Below are positions 1 to 8,933 of a DNA stretch of 64,000 nucleotides, piece by piece. The stretch lies in the NCBI RefSeq assembly GCF_003351745.1, contig NZ_CP031222.1, positions 540,207-604,206 of the forward strand. Reading direction: 5' to 3'. A model generated the notes under the pieces. It was not told where the DNA came from. It did no database searches and saw only the letters and a program-made list of their open reading frames with translations. This stretch comes from Aquirhabdus parva. Its GTDB lineage: Bacteria; Pseudomonadota; Gammaproteobacteria; Pseudomonadales; Moraxellaceae. The first letter of the stretch is position 1; each line of letters starts with the position of its first letter. A program made the translations under genes and the position numbers.

Positions 1-50
1 ATCAATTAACAGATTATTTTATCGTTTTTGATGTATCAGAGGAGTCGACA

Positions 51-998
51 TTGGTCGTTACTATTTCACCACCCGAAAAGCTGGATAAAACTACGGTTGT
101 CCGTGGGCTCAGCTGTGAGTGGCGTGGTCAGACGACTGAATACGAAGGTCAGCCCGTCTTAGTCATTGAAAATAAACATTGTCGTGCGGTGGTTGCGTAT
201 CAAGGGGCACAAGTCCTTGAATTCCAACGCCGTGGGCATGCCCCACTGCTTTGGCTATCAGAAGCTTCTAATTTCCTTCCTAAACGCGCAATTCGTGGCG
301 GTATACCTCTGTGTTTTCCATGGTTTGGTCAGCATCCGACCGATCCAAGTATTCTATCGCACGGCTTTGTCCGCAATTTGCCATGGACCCTCTACCATGT
401 GACTGAAGACGACTCAGGTCATGTTCTAACGTTTACTTTCCGTGATAATGAAGAAACGCGTGCCATCTGGCCTCATGCCTTCAATGCTATGCTGGAGATT
501 CGTTTAGGTCAGTCATTGGAGTTGAAATTCTCTGTAGCGAATGTGGATAAAAAGCCTTTCGACTTTACCTTTGCTTTTCATAGTTATTTTGCGGTGGATC
601 AGATTACTCAGACCAAGGTCGTTGGACTCGAGAACACCCCATTTTTTGATCAGCTTGCGCCTGAAAAGGGCTTTCATCAGCTTGAGCGTTTTCCTATTGA
701 ATTTCATGCGGAAACAGATCGCATTTATCAGCGCGCAACAGGCGAATATCAGATTGTCCAAGAGCATTCAAAACAACGTGCTTTGATTGATGCGCCTGAT
801 TGTTCAAGTGCAATCGTTTGGAATCCGTGGATTGAAAAAACGGCTCGTTTAGGCGATATGGATAAAGACGCTTGGCAAAATATGTTATGCGTTGAGTGTG
901 GCAAAGTCGGTGCTGAAGTTGTCACCTTAGGCGTCAGTAAGGTGGTGAGCTTTACCTTAACGCTTGCCAGCAGTTTTCCAGAGGAATCCTTGATCTAA
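51..998 (+). CDS. D-hexose-6-phosphate mutarotase (YeaD-like aldose 1-epimerase family)
   Basis: The 315-residue protein belongs to the galactose-mutarotase-like fold that interconverts alpha and beta anomers of phosphorylated hexoses in the cytosol. Visible family features are the RGGIPLCFPWFG block near residue 82, HGFVRNLPW near residue 104, FHSYFAVD near residue 176 and a C-terminal VWNPW...MLCVECG stretch, in the expected order. The start is TTG; it is preceded by a good Shine-Dalgarno (GGAG at 41-44) with normal spacing, and no better ATG lies nearby. It is convergent with ybaK, with only a 16-base gap. The physiological sugar cannot be read from sequence. Confidence is high for the family and moderate for the substrate. 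Confidence 0.9.
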   Translation: MVVTISPPEKLDKTTVVRGLSCEWRGQTTEYEGQPVLVIENKHCRAVVAYQGAQVLEFQRRGHAPLLWLSEASNFLPKRAIRGGIPLCFPWFGQHPTDPSILSHGFVRNLPWTLYHVTEDDSGHVLTFTFRDNEETRAIWPHAFNAMLEIRLGQSLELKFSVANVDKKPFDFTFAFHSYFAVDQITQTKVVGLENTPFFDQLAPEKGFHQLERFPIEFHAETDRIYQRATGEYQIVQEHSKQRALIDAPDCSSAIVWNPWIEKTARLGDMDKDAWQNMLCVECGKVGAEVVTLGVSKVVSFTLTLASSFPEESLI

Positions 999-1014
999 AT
1001 GCTGATTGATTGAA

Positions 1015-1488
1015 CTAGTGTTCATCTATCAAATCCGCAAATTGAGATCCATGTATAGCCACCAATAAATCATTGGGTTTAAGCCCAAGATCAAGCCCAC
1101 GTTTGCCGCCACTGACATAGATCGTATCAAGGGCGCTTCCGCTGGCATCGATTGCTGTTTTCAGTTGTTTCTTTTGCCCAATGGGGCTAATCCCGCCAAC
1201 CAAATATCCCGTTACGCGCTCAGCTTCTTTAGGCTGAGCCATCCGCACTTTTTTAAGTCCAAAGGCGTGTGCTGCTTTTTTAAGACTCAAAGTATGGGTC
1301 ACAGGGATGATCGCCACGAAGAATTCTTTCTCATCAGTAATCAGTAAGGTTTTAAAGACGGACTGCATGGCAAGTCCCAATTTTTCAGCGGCCTCTAAAC
1401 CAAAGTTTGTACAAGCTGGATCATGTTCATATTCATGAGTTGTATAAGGAATTTTTTGCTTCTTTAAGGTGTTACACGCTGGAGTCAT
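1015..1488 (-). CDS. ybaK: YbaK/EbsC-type aminoacyl-tRNA deacylase
   Basis: The 157-residue single-domain protein matches the YbaK/ProX editing family. Members hydrolyse mischarged Cys-tRNA(Pro) in trans, protecting proline codons. The sequence shows the family pattern: N-terminal TPACNTLKKQKIPYTTHEY, a central FKTLL block, a lysine in LKKAAHAFG, and the glycine-rich YLVGGISPIGQKK loop near residue 95 that forms the substrate pocket. Length is typical. It lies 28 bases downstream of tag on the same strand, so the two could share a transcript. Exact tRNA specificity (Cys-Pro versus others in the superfamily) is inferred from family resemblance only. Confidence 0.88.
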   Translation of the reverse strand: MTPACNTLKKQKIPYTTHEYEHDPACTNFGLEAAEKLGLAMQSVFKTLLITDEKEFFVAIIPVTHTLSLKKAAHAFGLKKVRMAQPKEAERVTGYLVGGISPIGQKKQLKTAIDASGSALDTIYVSGGKRGLDLGLKPNDLLVAIHGSQFADLIDEH

Positions 1489-1516
1489 TCTGATTTTCTA
1501 TATGTTACTGATGAGC

Positions 1517-2125
1517 TTAAATATTGCGCACATGGCAAGAAAGTTCGTGATCATTGACCATGCCAACAGACTGCATCATGGCGTAGCAAGTGGTCTCGCC
1601 CACAAAGCGAAATCCTGCTTTTTTTAGCGCTTTAGACATAGCGGAACTTGGTGCGGTCTTGGCTGGTACTTCGCGAAAGCTAGTCCACGTATTGACAATG
1701 GTTTTTCCCTCGACAAAACTCCACAGCCAAGATGAAAAGTCTATGCCTTGCGCTTGCAGCGCCAGATAAGCTTTTGCATTATCACGAATTGCAGACAGTT
1801 TACCGATATGGCGAATCAGACCTGCATCCGTCACCAATTCTGCCAGATCATCATCGGTCAGTGCGGCCACTTTGACGGGGTCAAAGTCAAAAAAGCGTTT
1901 GCGATAGTGTGCACGTTTACGTAAAACGGTAATCCAAGAGAGTCCCGCTTGTTGACCCTCTAAACAGATCTTCTCAAAGAGTTTCACCGGATCAAATTGA
2001 GGGCGACCCCATTCGGTATCATGATAAGCTTGATAGAGCGGATCATCGCCACACCAACCACAACGCGATAGGGGTGCCGTAGCAGTGCTGGGTTGTACAT
2101 CACTTATGGATGCTAAAGTCATCAT
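1517..2125 (-). CDS. tag: DNA-3-methyladenine glycosylase I
   Basis: The 202-residue protein is a constitutive base-excision repair glycosylase that removes 3-methyladenine from alkylated DNA. Diagnostic features are the N-terminal CGWCGDDPLYQAYHDTEWG segment (Zn-binding Cys and start of the HhH-like fold), the EGQQAGLSW motif with the catalytic-site Glu/Trp region near residue 60, and the C-terminal NDHELSCH zinc-ligand segment. It is slightly longer than the E. coli enzyme because of a short non-conserved N-terminus rich in Ser/Thr/Ala; a start nearer the CGWCG block is possible. The gene diverges from psd, which begins about 100 bases away. Confidence 0.93.
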   Translation of the reverse strand: MMTLASISDVQPSTATAPLSRCGWCGDDPLYQAYHDTEWGRPQFDPVKLFEKICLEGQQAGLSWITVLRKRAHYRKRFFDFDPVKVAALTDDDLAELVTDAGLIRHIGKLSAIRDNAKAYLALQAQGIDFSSWLWSFVEGKTIVNTWTSFREVPAKTAPSSAMSKALKKAGFRFVGETTCYAMMQSVGMVNDHELSCHVRNI

Positions 2126-2228
2126 TTTTTCCAGAATATGGATGGTTTTAGGTATTTTGCAATTATACTGACGGCTCGGATCAATTTTCTAAAATTTACC
2201 AAAAGCCCTCATAAGGATCAGTCCATCC

Positions 2229-3071
2229 ATGTCAAAGCACAGCCCATTTATTCTTTTTCAACACCTTGTGCCGCAACATGGTTTAAGCCGTTTAGTGGGC
2301 AGTCTAGCGGCGAGTAAAATTGGACTGGTCAAGAATACCTTTATCAAAACCTTCGCCAACCGTTATGACATCGATATGTCGATTGCTTTGGAAGAGAACT
2401 TGACTGCTTATGAAAGTTTCAACGATTTCTTTACCCGAGCGCTAAAAGACGGCGTACGCGTGATTGATGCCGCTCCCGATGTCATTGTCTCCCCAGCAGA
2501 TGGTGCGATTTCGCAATTGGGCAAAATTTCGGGCGATGACATTTTTCAGGCCAAAGGACAGTCATTTTCGGTTAAGCAGTTGATCGGGGATCAAACACTG
2601 GCTGCGCCTTTTTTAGGGGGTGAATTCGCTACAGTTTATTTATCCCCTCGTGATTATCACCGTGTCCATATGCCATTTGCGGGTCGTTTGACGGATACCC
2701 TATATATTCCTGGCGAGTTATTCTCGGTGAATGGCACTACTGCGCAGCACGTGGAAGGATTATTTGCACGCAATGAGCGAATGGTGTGTCTGTTTGATAC
2801 GGCTGTGGGTCGTATGGCTGTCGTATTGGTGGGAGCCATGATCGTTGCAGGGATTGAGACCGTGGCGACAGGTAAAGCAAAGCCAACGGGTCATATTGAG
2901 CATCAGAAGCATGATTTAAGTTTAGAAAAAGGTGTTGAGCTGGGTCGTTTCTATCTGGGTTCTACTGCTGTGGTCTTGTTTGAACCACATCAAGTGAAAT
3001 GGCTTGAGACGCTGACTGCGGATAGTACTGTAGTGATGGGCGGGAAGATGGGCGTTTTAACAAGCCAGTAA
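2229..3071 (+). CDS. psd: Phosphatidylserine decarboxylase proenzyme
   Basis: The 280-residue membrane-associated enzyme converts phosphatidylserine to phosphatidylethanolamine, the last step of PE synthesis. The hallmark LGST motif ([10 protein letters not shown], near residue 242) is the self-cleavage site where Ser becomes the pyruvoyl prosthetic group. Other conserved pieces are [10 protein letters not shown] near residue 64, SPADGAISQ near residue 87 and the [13 protein letters not shown] block near residue 137 that carries catalytic His residues. ATG at 2229 follows an AAGGA-type ribosome site. Length is normal for the bacterial short form. It works in the same phospholipid pathway as plsB, far downstream in this window. 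Confidence 0.95.
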   Translation: MSKHSPFILFQHLVPQHGLSRLVGSLAASKIGLVKNTFIKTFANRYDIDMSIALEENLTAYESFNDFFTRALKDGVRVIDAAPDVIVSPADGAISQLGKISGDDIFQAKGQSFSVKQLIGDQTLAAPFLGGEFATVYLSPRDYHRVHMPFAGRLTDTLYIPGELFSVNGTTAQHVEGLFARNERMVCLFDTAVGRMAVVLVGAMIVAGIETVATGKAKPTGHIEHQKHDLSLEKGVELGRFYLGSTAVVLFEPHQVKWLETLTADSTVVMGGKMGVLTSQ

Positions 3072-3085
3072 GGATCAAAAGTGAT

Positions 3086-3113
3086 GAAGTAGGCCGATTC
3101 TTCTGCCTACTTC
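3086..3113. terminator. Hairpin between psd and the SRPBCC gene
   Basis: A perfect 9-bp inverted repeat (GAAGTAGGC / GCCTACTTC) with a 10-base loop lies between the convergent ends of psd and the SRPBCC gene. No clean T-run follows on either strand, so it is a plausible but weak bidirectional terminator. Confidence 0.45.
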
Positions 3114-3143
3114 AGTATAAAAATAAAAATTCGTTTTAAAAAA

Positions 3144-3620
3144 TTACAACTTGGCAGCCAAAGCCTCTAATTGATCAGCACATTTTCCCCAGCCTTCATG
3201 AAATCCCATTTGTTCATGGGCTTCGCGATCCGCCACTGTCCAGTGAACGGCGCGGGCGGTGTACTTGGTTTGATTATTTCCTGCGTCTTCAAAGGTAACG
3301 ATTGCCGTCATAAAAGGTTTTTCCGAAGGCTCCCATGCCTTGGTGTAGGCATCGGTAAAGACTAAGCGCTCATTTTTCACAACTTCCAGATACACGCCAT
3401 GATTAGGAAATTCATCTCCTTCAGGACTACGCATGATGACCAAGCTGGCACCGCCCACCCGAACATCATTTTCCACATGTGATACGACCCATGGAGCAGG
3501 ACAAAACCATTGTTTTAAAAGCTCGGGCTCAACCCATGCACGATAGACATTTTCACGGGGGGCATTGAGGATTCGAGTTAGAACCAGTTCGCGATCAGAA
3601 GGGGCACTTGAGGTTGTCAT
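3144..3620 (-). CDS. SRPBCC/AHSA1-type START-fold protein
   Basis: The 158-residue protein has the activator-of-Hsp90-ATPase-1-like START fold: N-terminal RELVLTRILNAPRENVYRAW, then WFCPAPW, and a C-terminal helix (HEQMGFHEGWGKCADQLEAL) that closes the hydrophobic cavity. Such proteins bind small hydrophobic ligands; the ligand here is unknown. It lies about 175 bases downstream of an AraC-type regulator on the same strand, an arrangement often seen when a small-molecule-responsive regulator and an SRPBCC protein are co-inherited. No active-site residues can be assigned. Confidence 0.8.
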   Translation of the reverse strand: MTTSSAPSDRELVLTRILNAPRENVYRAWVEPELLKQWFCPAPWVVSHVENDVRVGGASLVIMRSPEGDEFPNHGVYLEVVKNERLVFTDAYTKAWEPSEKPFMTAIVTFEDAGNNQTKYTARAVHWTVADREAHEQMGFHEGWGKCADQLEALAAKL

Positions 3621-3796
3621 TTGGACATTCCATTGATAATGATGTGGCTCGATTATTTGTGAAAAAAACTGAAACGTCTGAGTTGTTTTTGTAAATTTTA
3701 GAAGCGATATCAGGCAAAGTTTTCACCAAATCATAAGACCGATAACCCAAATACATTGGCGTATTCAGGCTATGAGTTCCTTCATCCAATCCAGCT

Positions 3797-4729
3797 TTAT
3801 AGTGGGCAAACGGGAATGCATAAATCGCATTCAAAAATCCCTGTTGTCGGGTCATAAGATGCATCAAGAGGATAGTATTCAAAGCAGGGGCGAGCATCTA
3901 GTTGTAACCCGCTGGAAGGCAACCAGTCCCTGAGCAATGATGCCCATGCAGCCTCAATTTTCGCGCCATTCCCTTTGTATCGTAGAGCAGCATATTTCCC
4001 GCCTGCCAGCACCGTTTTAAAGGCACTTCCTGTAACGATATAATCAACATCAACTTCTGCACAAGCATCATATCGACATTGCTCAGGGGCAGTAATGCTA
4101 GGATCATCATGACTGATTCCATAGCGAGCATGATTCATGAGGTCATTGGTAATTGCCCAAGGCACATACACATTTTGCCAGAAATGAGATATGGGTTCGC
4201 CATAAGCGCCGAGATGACGAAGATAAGCGATGGTGACGGGTTTACGATCGATTAGTTTAACGTTCATGATGCGTTTCTTCTCTGAGTGTTTAGAGACTTC
4301 ATCATCGGTTAATCGCGTCGCTAACGTCTGACTGATCTTGCGATCCATCTGATCAGGATTGCTATATTTGTTGAGAGTCGTGTGTTGCTGTATACGCCAT
4401 GTGGTCGGCGCACAGCCGATGTGACTTTTAAATGCGCGTGTAAAGGCTTCGGCAGAACCAAAACCGACAGATAAGGCAAGGTTTAGAATAGTAATCTGGG
4501 GTTGTGCAGCAAGTCGCATGGCAGCCACTTCAACGCGTCGCCGACGCAGATAGTCGCCTAAAGTCTCACCCATCCATGCGGCAAAGAGACGATGGAAATG
4601 GTAAGGAGAGAAGTAAGCTATGTCAGCGAGTTGCTGAAGATCAAGTGGTTGATCGAGCTTCTGGTCGATGTGCTCCAGCACGCGATGTATGCGTTTTTCG
4701 TATTCGAGGCGGCTGGATGAGGAGGTCAT
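3797..4729 (-). CDS. AraC-family regulator with C-terminal GyrI-like effector domain
   Basis: The 310-residue protein has an N-terminal AraC double helix-turn-helix (residues about 8-115; DLQQLADIAYFSPYHFHRLF and the second HTH with VGFGSAEAFTRAFK) and a C-terminal GyrI-like/SOB ligand-binding domain (about 160-310) ending in the typical CDLCIPVCPL. This is the Rob/MarA-like architecture in which the C-terminal domain senses small hydrophobic compounds. It likely controls itself and neighbours such as the SRPBCC gene. It diverges from the GNAT gene with a 94-base intergenic region. The end at the CIPV block is the natural family end, so the protein looks complete. The inducer is unknown. Confidence 0.88.
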   Translation of the reverse strand: MTSSSSRLEYEKRIHRVLEHIDQKLDQPLDLQQLADIAYFSPYHFHRLFAAWMGETLGDYLRRRRVEVAAMRLAAQPQITILNLALSVGFGSAEAFTRAFKSHIGCAPTTWRIQQHTTLNKYSNPDQMDRKISQTLATRLTDDEVSKHSEKKRIMNVKLIDRKPVTIAYLRHLGAYGEPISHFWQNVYVPWAITNDLMNHARYGISHDDPSITAPEQCRYDACAEVDVDYIVTGSAFKTVLAGGKYAALRYKGNGAKIEAAWASLLRDWLPSSGLQLDARPCFEYYPLDASYDPTTGIFECDLCIPVCPL

Positions 4730-4823
4730 TTAAACCCACTTTTCAATATGAGCTTGTAATCGACAAGCTATCTGGTTTAATCAACGATACTACATTGCGT
4801 GAGTTAAGAAAATCTTCTCCATT

Positions 4824-5291
4824 ATGAACATCCGCTCCATCACCCCATCCGAATTCCAGCAAGCTGCCGAAATTGTTCGTATCTCCTTTGACCATCGCTC
4901 CGCACAAGATCAAGACGAGGATGGACAACGTATCTTCCGTGCCTTCTCCAGTGCTGATGCCATTCAAAAGCGCTTTGAAGAGGGGTGTTTGTCCCTCGTT
5001 GCAGAGAAGAAAGTCGAAGATGAGTCCCGATTAGTCGGTTTTATTCAAGTTAAACAAAATCATCTGCTCTTATTTTTTGTGTTGCCTGAGTTTCAAGGTC
5101 AAGGGATTGCTCGGGCTTTATTTAATACCGCTGATCTCGCTCAGCCCATACTTACTGTGAATTCATCGCCTAATGCCGAAGCAATCTATGCGCAGTTGGG
5201 TTTCGTTCATAGTCACCCAGAACCTGAAAATAGTCCAATTCGTCACATTCCTATGAAACGAGCAGACATATCCGCAGCAGATAGTTGCTAA
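4824..5291 (+). CDS. GNAT-family N-acetyltransferase
   Basis: The 155-residue protein shows the GNAT fold: an N-terminal beta strand (MNIRSITPSEFQQAAEIVR), a central strand pair ending at LLLFFVLPEFQGQGIARALF near residue 85 (Q/RxxGxG/A acetyl-CoA phosphate-binding loop) and a C-terminal YAQLGFVHSHPE segment typical of the last helix and strand. It transfers an acetyl group from acetyl-CoA to an unidentified amine. It is divergent from the AraC regulator and could be under its control. The substrate cannot be inferred. Confidence 0.82.
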   Translation: MNIRSITPSEFQQAAEIVRISFDHRSAQDQDEDGQRIFRAFSSADAIQKRFEEGCLSLVAEKKVEDESRLVGFIQVKQNHLLLFFVLPEFQGQGIARALFNTADLAQPILTVNSSPNAEAIYAQLGFVHSHPEPENSPIRHIPMKRADISAADSC

Positions 5292-5395
5292 GTTTTGTTG
5301 GTATGGGTTTGTCTTGTGGTCAGACTTTGTCATAATCAAGAATGCCTGTTTGGGGCGCATGGATATGATGACTTTTTTGACGATTTGGGGGACAT

Positions 5396-5809
5396 ATGAA
5401 GCAGTTTGAGCAATTGAAGTGGGTTCGACAGGGATTTTTGGCGATCATCATGGTGTCCGTGGCAGCGCAAAGCCATGCACTCACCGTACGTGAGCGCTAT
5501 TTGTTGAATCATCCAGAAGCAAAAGCTGAGCAATCTGCACAACCTGCGAAGTCCAGCCATCATAAAAAACACAGCGGTAAACATGCTGTTGTCGAGAAAG
5601 CCGCACCTGTAGTAAAAACCGGAAAACATCACAAACCTGCTGTAAAAGTCGTCAAAGAAGTTGCACCGAAACATCATGTAAGTGCAAAGCACCGCGCCGT
5701 GGCACATAAACCCGTCGCAAAAGCTGCAACGGTAAAGCCAAAGCACCATGTAAAGACACATGCTACCCAGCCTAAAGCTGTACACCACAGAAAGCATCAT
5801 AAAGAATGA
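5396..5809 (+). CDS. Secreted His/Lys/Ala-rich low-complexity protein
   Basis: The 137-residue protein starts at ATG 5396 after a strong GGGGG ribosome site. Residues 1-29 form a Sec signal peptide (hydrophobic QGFLAIIMVSVAAQSHA with a likely cut after SHA). The first mature segment, LTVRERYLLNHPEAKAE, looks structured. The rest (about residue 42 onward) is a low-complexity array of HH, KH, HKP and VAKAA units with no cysteine. The mature protein would be extremely basic and histidine-rich, which could suit metal, nucleic acid or anionic-polymer binding in the periplasm, but that is inference. No known domain is recognised. It is followed by recJ, whose promoter must lie in the roughly 90-base gap or upstream. 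Confidence 0.72.
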   Translation: MKQFEQLKWVRQGFLAIIMVSVAAQSHALTVRERYLLNHPEAKAEQSAQPAKSSHHKKHSGKHAVVEKAAPVVKTGKHHKPAVKVVKEVAPKHHVSAKHRAVAHKPVAKAATVKPKHHVKTHATQPKAVHHRKHHKE

Positions 5810-5898
5810 ATAGCAACGTTATATCGAATCTAATCTGTATTCGTAAATAACGCATTCGGTTGGTGCGTCATGCGGTGAAAGTTGTCATAATTTGCCGC

Positions 5899-7629
5899 AT
5901 GACTCTATCTCTTATTTTAAAAAAACGTCCTTTACCGCCCATCCCGAGCAGCTTTATCAACTTGCCGCAGGTTTTGGCACGTCTTTACGCCTCACGTGGT
6001 GTCCAGCATATCGATGAACTTGAGCTGAAACTCTCGCGACTTCTGCCCGCGCAGGACTTGCTCGGATTGGATTCTGCAATCACACAAATCAATGCTGCGA
6101 TTGATGCCAAGCAGCGCATTTTGATTATTGGTGACTTTGACGCTGATGGAGCGACGAGTACGGCTCTGATGATGCTGGCATTGGGCAAAATGGGTGCTGT
6201 TGTCGATTTTCTCGTGCCTGATCGCTTTAAATATGGTTATGGACTCACTCCTGAAATCGTTGCGCTGGCTCTGGCTGAGTACACGCCTGATCTGATTATC
6301 ACTGTGGATAATGGAATATCGAGTCATGAAGGCGTAGACGCAGCACAAGCTGCCAATGTTGCGGTCATCATTACTGATCACCATCTGACTAGTAAAGCTG
6401 CACCACCAGCGCAAGCGGTTGTGAATCCAAATCAACAAGGCTGTCATTTTGCAAGTAAAGCCCTTGCAGGCGTTGGCGTCGCTTTTTATGTTTTGGCGGC
6501 ATTAGCCACCTTACGAAAATCTCAAGGCAAACCCACCGCAAAGTTGACGGATTGGCTGGATCTCGTTGCGCTTGGGACGGTTGCAGATGTCGCGCCGTTA
6601 GATGCCAATAATCGTATCTTGGTATCGCAGGGTCTCGCGCGGATTAAGAGTGGACAATGTCGCTTAGGTTTACTGGCTTTACTGGAGATTGCCAAACGTG
6701 AGCGGCGTAGTCTGACTGCACAAGACTTAGGTTTTGTCCTTGGACCTCGTATTAATGCCGCAGGTCGCATGGATAGCATGCGTATCGGGATTGAATGCTT
6801 ACTTGCCGAAGACCCTGCGGTTGCAAGGGAGCTTGCTGAGCAATTAGAAAAGCTTAATCAGAACCGACGTACCGTCGAGGCTGGAATGAAGTCCGATGCT
6901 TTGGCATTGCTGGCTGAGCGTCCTTTGTTTGATGAGTCAGCGCAGCAAGCTGCCCCGCCAGCCATTGTGTTGTACGAGCCAAGTTGGCATCAAGGCGTGA
7001 TCGGGATCGTCGCGGGTCGTCTAAAAGAGCAGTTTAATCGTCCGAGTATTGTGTTTGCACCCAGTGATGATACCGAACAGATGATCAAAGGTTCTGCGCG
7101 TTCAATCGTCGGTGTGCATATCCGTGATGCTATTGAACGTGTTGCGGAGTCACATCCGGAATTGATTAGCCACTTTGGTGGTCATGCTATGGCTGCGGGG
7201 TTGACCTTGCCCGCTGAGAACTTTGCCGCTTTTAGCCAAGCCTTTAATACCGTCATTGCCGAGCATGATCCGAGCTTGTTTGAACCGGTGCTACTGACGG
7301 ATGGTGAGCTTTGTGCTGAGGATTTCTCGACGCAGCTTGCCCAGCAGTTGATGGAAGGTGACCCATGGGGGCAAGCTTTCCCCGCACCAGTGTTTGAAGG
7401 CGAATTTGAGATTCTGGAGCAACGCATTTTAAAAGAAAAACATCTCAAACTCACCCTTCGCCACCCGCAAGGCGGGGGATGGTTAGATGCGATTGCTTTT
7501 AATATCGATACCAATGCCTGGCCGAACGAGTCTGCGCGGGTGCAAATGGCATATCAGCTCGATATCAATGAGTTTCGCGGTGAACGACGTTTACAGCTGA
7601 AAGTGTCTTGGCTTGAACCGAAGGCTTAA
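5899..7629 (+). CDS. recJ: Single-stranded-DNA-specific exonuclease RecJ
   Basis: The roughly 576-residue enzyme is a 5'-3' exonuclease for single-stranded DNA used in recombination and mismatch/base-excision repair. DHH-family motifs are clear: GDFDADGATST near residue 79, TVDNGISS near 136, TDHHLT near 158, LGTVADVAPL, the GPRINAAGRM block and the DHHA1 signature HFGGHAMAAG near 425. A C-terminal OB-like domain follows. The frame is open upstream to a TTG at 5860, but ATG 5899 (MTLSLILKKRP) matches the expected RecJ N-terminus better and is chosen. The gene appears monocistronic. Confidence 0.95.
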   Translation: MTLSLILKKRPLPPIPSSFINLPQVLARLYASRGVQHIDELELKLSRLLPAQDLLGLDSAITQINAAIDAKQRILIIGDFDADGATSTALMMLALGKMGAVVDFLVPDRFKYGYGLTPEIVALALAEYTPDLIITVDNGISSHEGVDAAQAANVAVIITDHHLTSKAAPPAQAVVNPNQQGCHFASKALAGVGVAFYVLAALATLRKSQGKPTAKLTDWLDLVALGTVADVAPLDANNRILVSQGLARIKSGQCRLGLLALLEIAKRERRSLTAQDLGFVLGPRINAAGRMDSMRIGIECLLAEDPAVARELAEQLEKLNQNRRTVEAGMKSDALALLAERPLFDESAQQAAPPAIVLYEPSWHQGVIGIVAGRLKEQFNRPSIVFAPSDDTEQMIKGSARSIVGVHIRDAIERVAESHPELISHFGGHAMAAGLTLPAENFAAFSQAFNTVIAEHDPSLFEPVLLTDGELCAEDFSTQLAQQLMEGDPWGQAFPAPVFEGEFEILEQRILKEKHLKLTLRHPQGGGWLDAIAFNIDTNAWPNESARVQMAYQLDINEFRGERRLQLKVSWLEPKA

Positions 7630-7683
7630 TACCTATATTAATCCAATAAGATCACATAAAAATTTCACAAGGTAAGGTGGATT

Positions 7684-8817
7684 TTGACTGAATTTTCAAA
7701 TTGGTTGCGATCTTTTGTCCCACCGCCTTTGACGGTGTCTAAACGCGAAATTGTATATAGCTGTTTGGGGGCATTGATTGGTCTCATGTTTGCGGAGTGG
7801 CTCAGTCGCTACATCTTGGGTGAGGTGAATGTCTGGTTTGTTGCCCCGATGGGTGCCTCTGCTGTCTTGTTATTTGCCGTTCCGGCCAGTCCCTTGGCTC
7901 AACCTTGGTCAATCATTGGCGGTAATCTCGTTGCAAGCCTAGTCGGTGTCCTCTGTGTGCAGACCATGAGTGATGGGCTAGGACTGAGTTTAGGATTTAC
8001 TGCTGCAATTGCTGTAGCTGCTGCCATCGGTGTGATGTTTGTTTTGCGTTGTCTGCATCCGCCCAGTGGCGCAGTGGCAATGACGGCGGTTATGGGGGGG
8101 CCTGCGATACATGCGTTGGGTTATCACTTTGTGGTTTGGCCCGTATTGATTAACTCTCTATTCTTATTGTTATTAGCGCTTATCTTTAATAATGCATTGC
8201 GCCATCGCTATCCGCATCGTGCGATACAACCTGCCAAGACTCAAGATCCTCCACCCAGCGAACGGTTAGGGTTCACCAGTCAGGATTTGGATCGTGCTTT
8301 GAGCAGTTATGGTGAGCTTCTCGATATTAATAAAAGTGATTTGTCCGAGTTAATCAATAAGGCCAAAGTGAGTTCATTTCAGCGCCAGTTTGGCGATGTG
8401 CGCTGTGCAGATATCATGTCTAAAGATGTCATCACGGTGTATACCACCACATTGCTAACCGAGGCGCTGACGACTTTACGTGAGCGCAGCATGATGGCGC
8501 TTCCGGTTATTGATGATCAGGATAGGCTGGTTGGAATGTTGTCGATACAGGATTTTCTTGTGCCGCGTCGAGACTCCACCCACATCATTAATCCGCTTGA
8601 AGACCAATGGGCGAATGCCGTGATTGATATCATGTCGCATAGCGCGCCGACTGTAGAGGGCTCGCAGCCGATTGGTGATTTGGTGCAGTTCTTTTCCGAT
8701 CAAGGGCTGCATTATGTGTTGATTGTTGATGAGGCGAAGCATATCCAAGGCATCATTACACAGAGTGATTTAGTGGCGGCATTGCTTGAAGTGAAGTTGG
8801 CGGAGGCGATGGCTTAG
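7684..8817 (+). CDS. HPP-family membrane protein with tandem CBS domains
   Basis: The 377-residue protein joins an N-terminal HPP membrane domain (about residues 20-180, four hydrophobic segments, with the family HPPSG motif in RCLHPPSGAVAMTAV near residue 122) to two C-terminal CBS domains (about 235-295, beginning DIMSKDVITV, and about 310-372, beginning DIMSHSAPTV). CBS pairs usually bind adenosyl ligands and gate a transport or enzyme partner; HPP proteins have been linked to nitrite transport in cyanobacteria and plastids, but function here is unknown. TTG start at 7684 is chosen because a strong AAGGTAAGGTGG ribosome site ends just upstream and no ATG fits. Confidence 0.86.
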   Translation: MTEFSNWLRSFVPPPLTVSKREIVYSCLGALIGLMFAEWLSRYILGEVNVWFVAPMGASAVLLFAVPASPLAQPWSIIGGNLVASLVGVLCVQTMSDGLGLSLGFTAAIAVAAAIGVMFVLRCLHPPSGAVAMTAVMGGPAIHALGYHFVVWPVLINSLFLLLLALIFNNALRHRYPHRAIQPAKTQDPPPSERLGFTSQDLDRALSSYGELLDINKSDLSELINKAKVSSFQRQFGDVRCADIMSKDVITVYTTTLLTEALTTLRERSMMALPVIDDQDRLVGMLSIQDFLVPRRDSTHIINPLEDQWANAVIDIMSHSAPTVEGSQPIGDLVQFFSDQGLHYVLIVDEAKHIQGIITQSDLVAALLEVKLAEAMA

Positions 8818-8933
8818 GCTAGGGATCACGAATCGAATAATGGCTTGGTTATCAAAAAAAACTCACCCAGCCTCAACTTTGTATTAAAATCCCCACCTTA
8901 TTGAAAGATTCATATTGAAAGAGTAGAAATTTC

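Noticed and set aside
3595-3897. 100-residue ORF between the SRPBCC and AraC genes
   Set aside because: Overlaps both neighbours in another frame, has no recognisable family or ribosome site, and the AraC-GyrI protein already ends at its natural C-terminus.
5336-5800. Cys/Phe-rich ORF antisense to the His/Lys-rich protein
   Set aside because: It is the complement of His/Lys codons; no ribosome site or domain.
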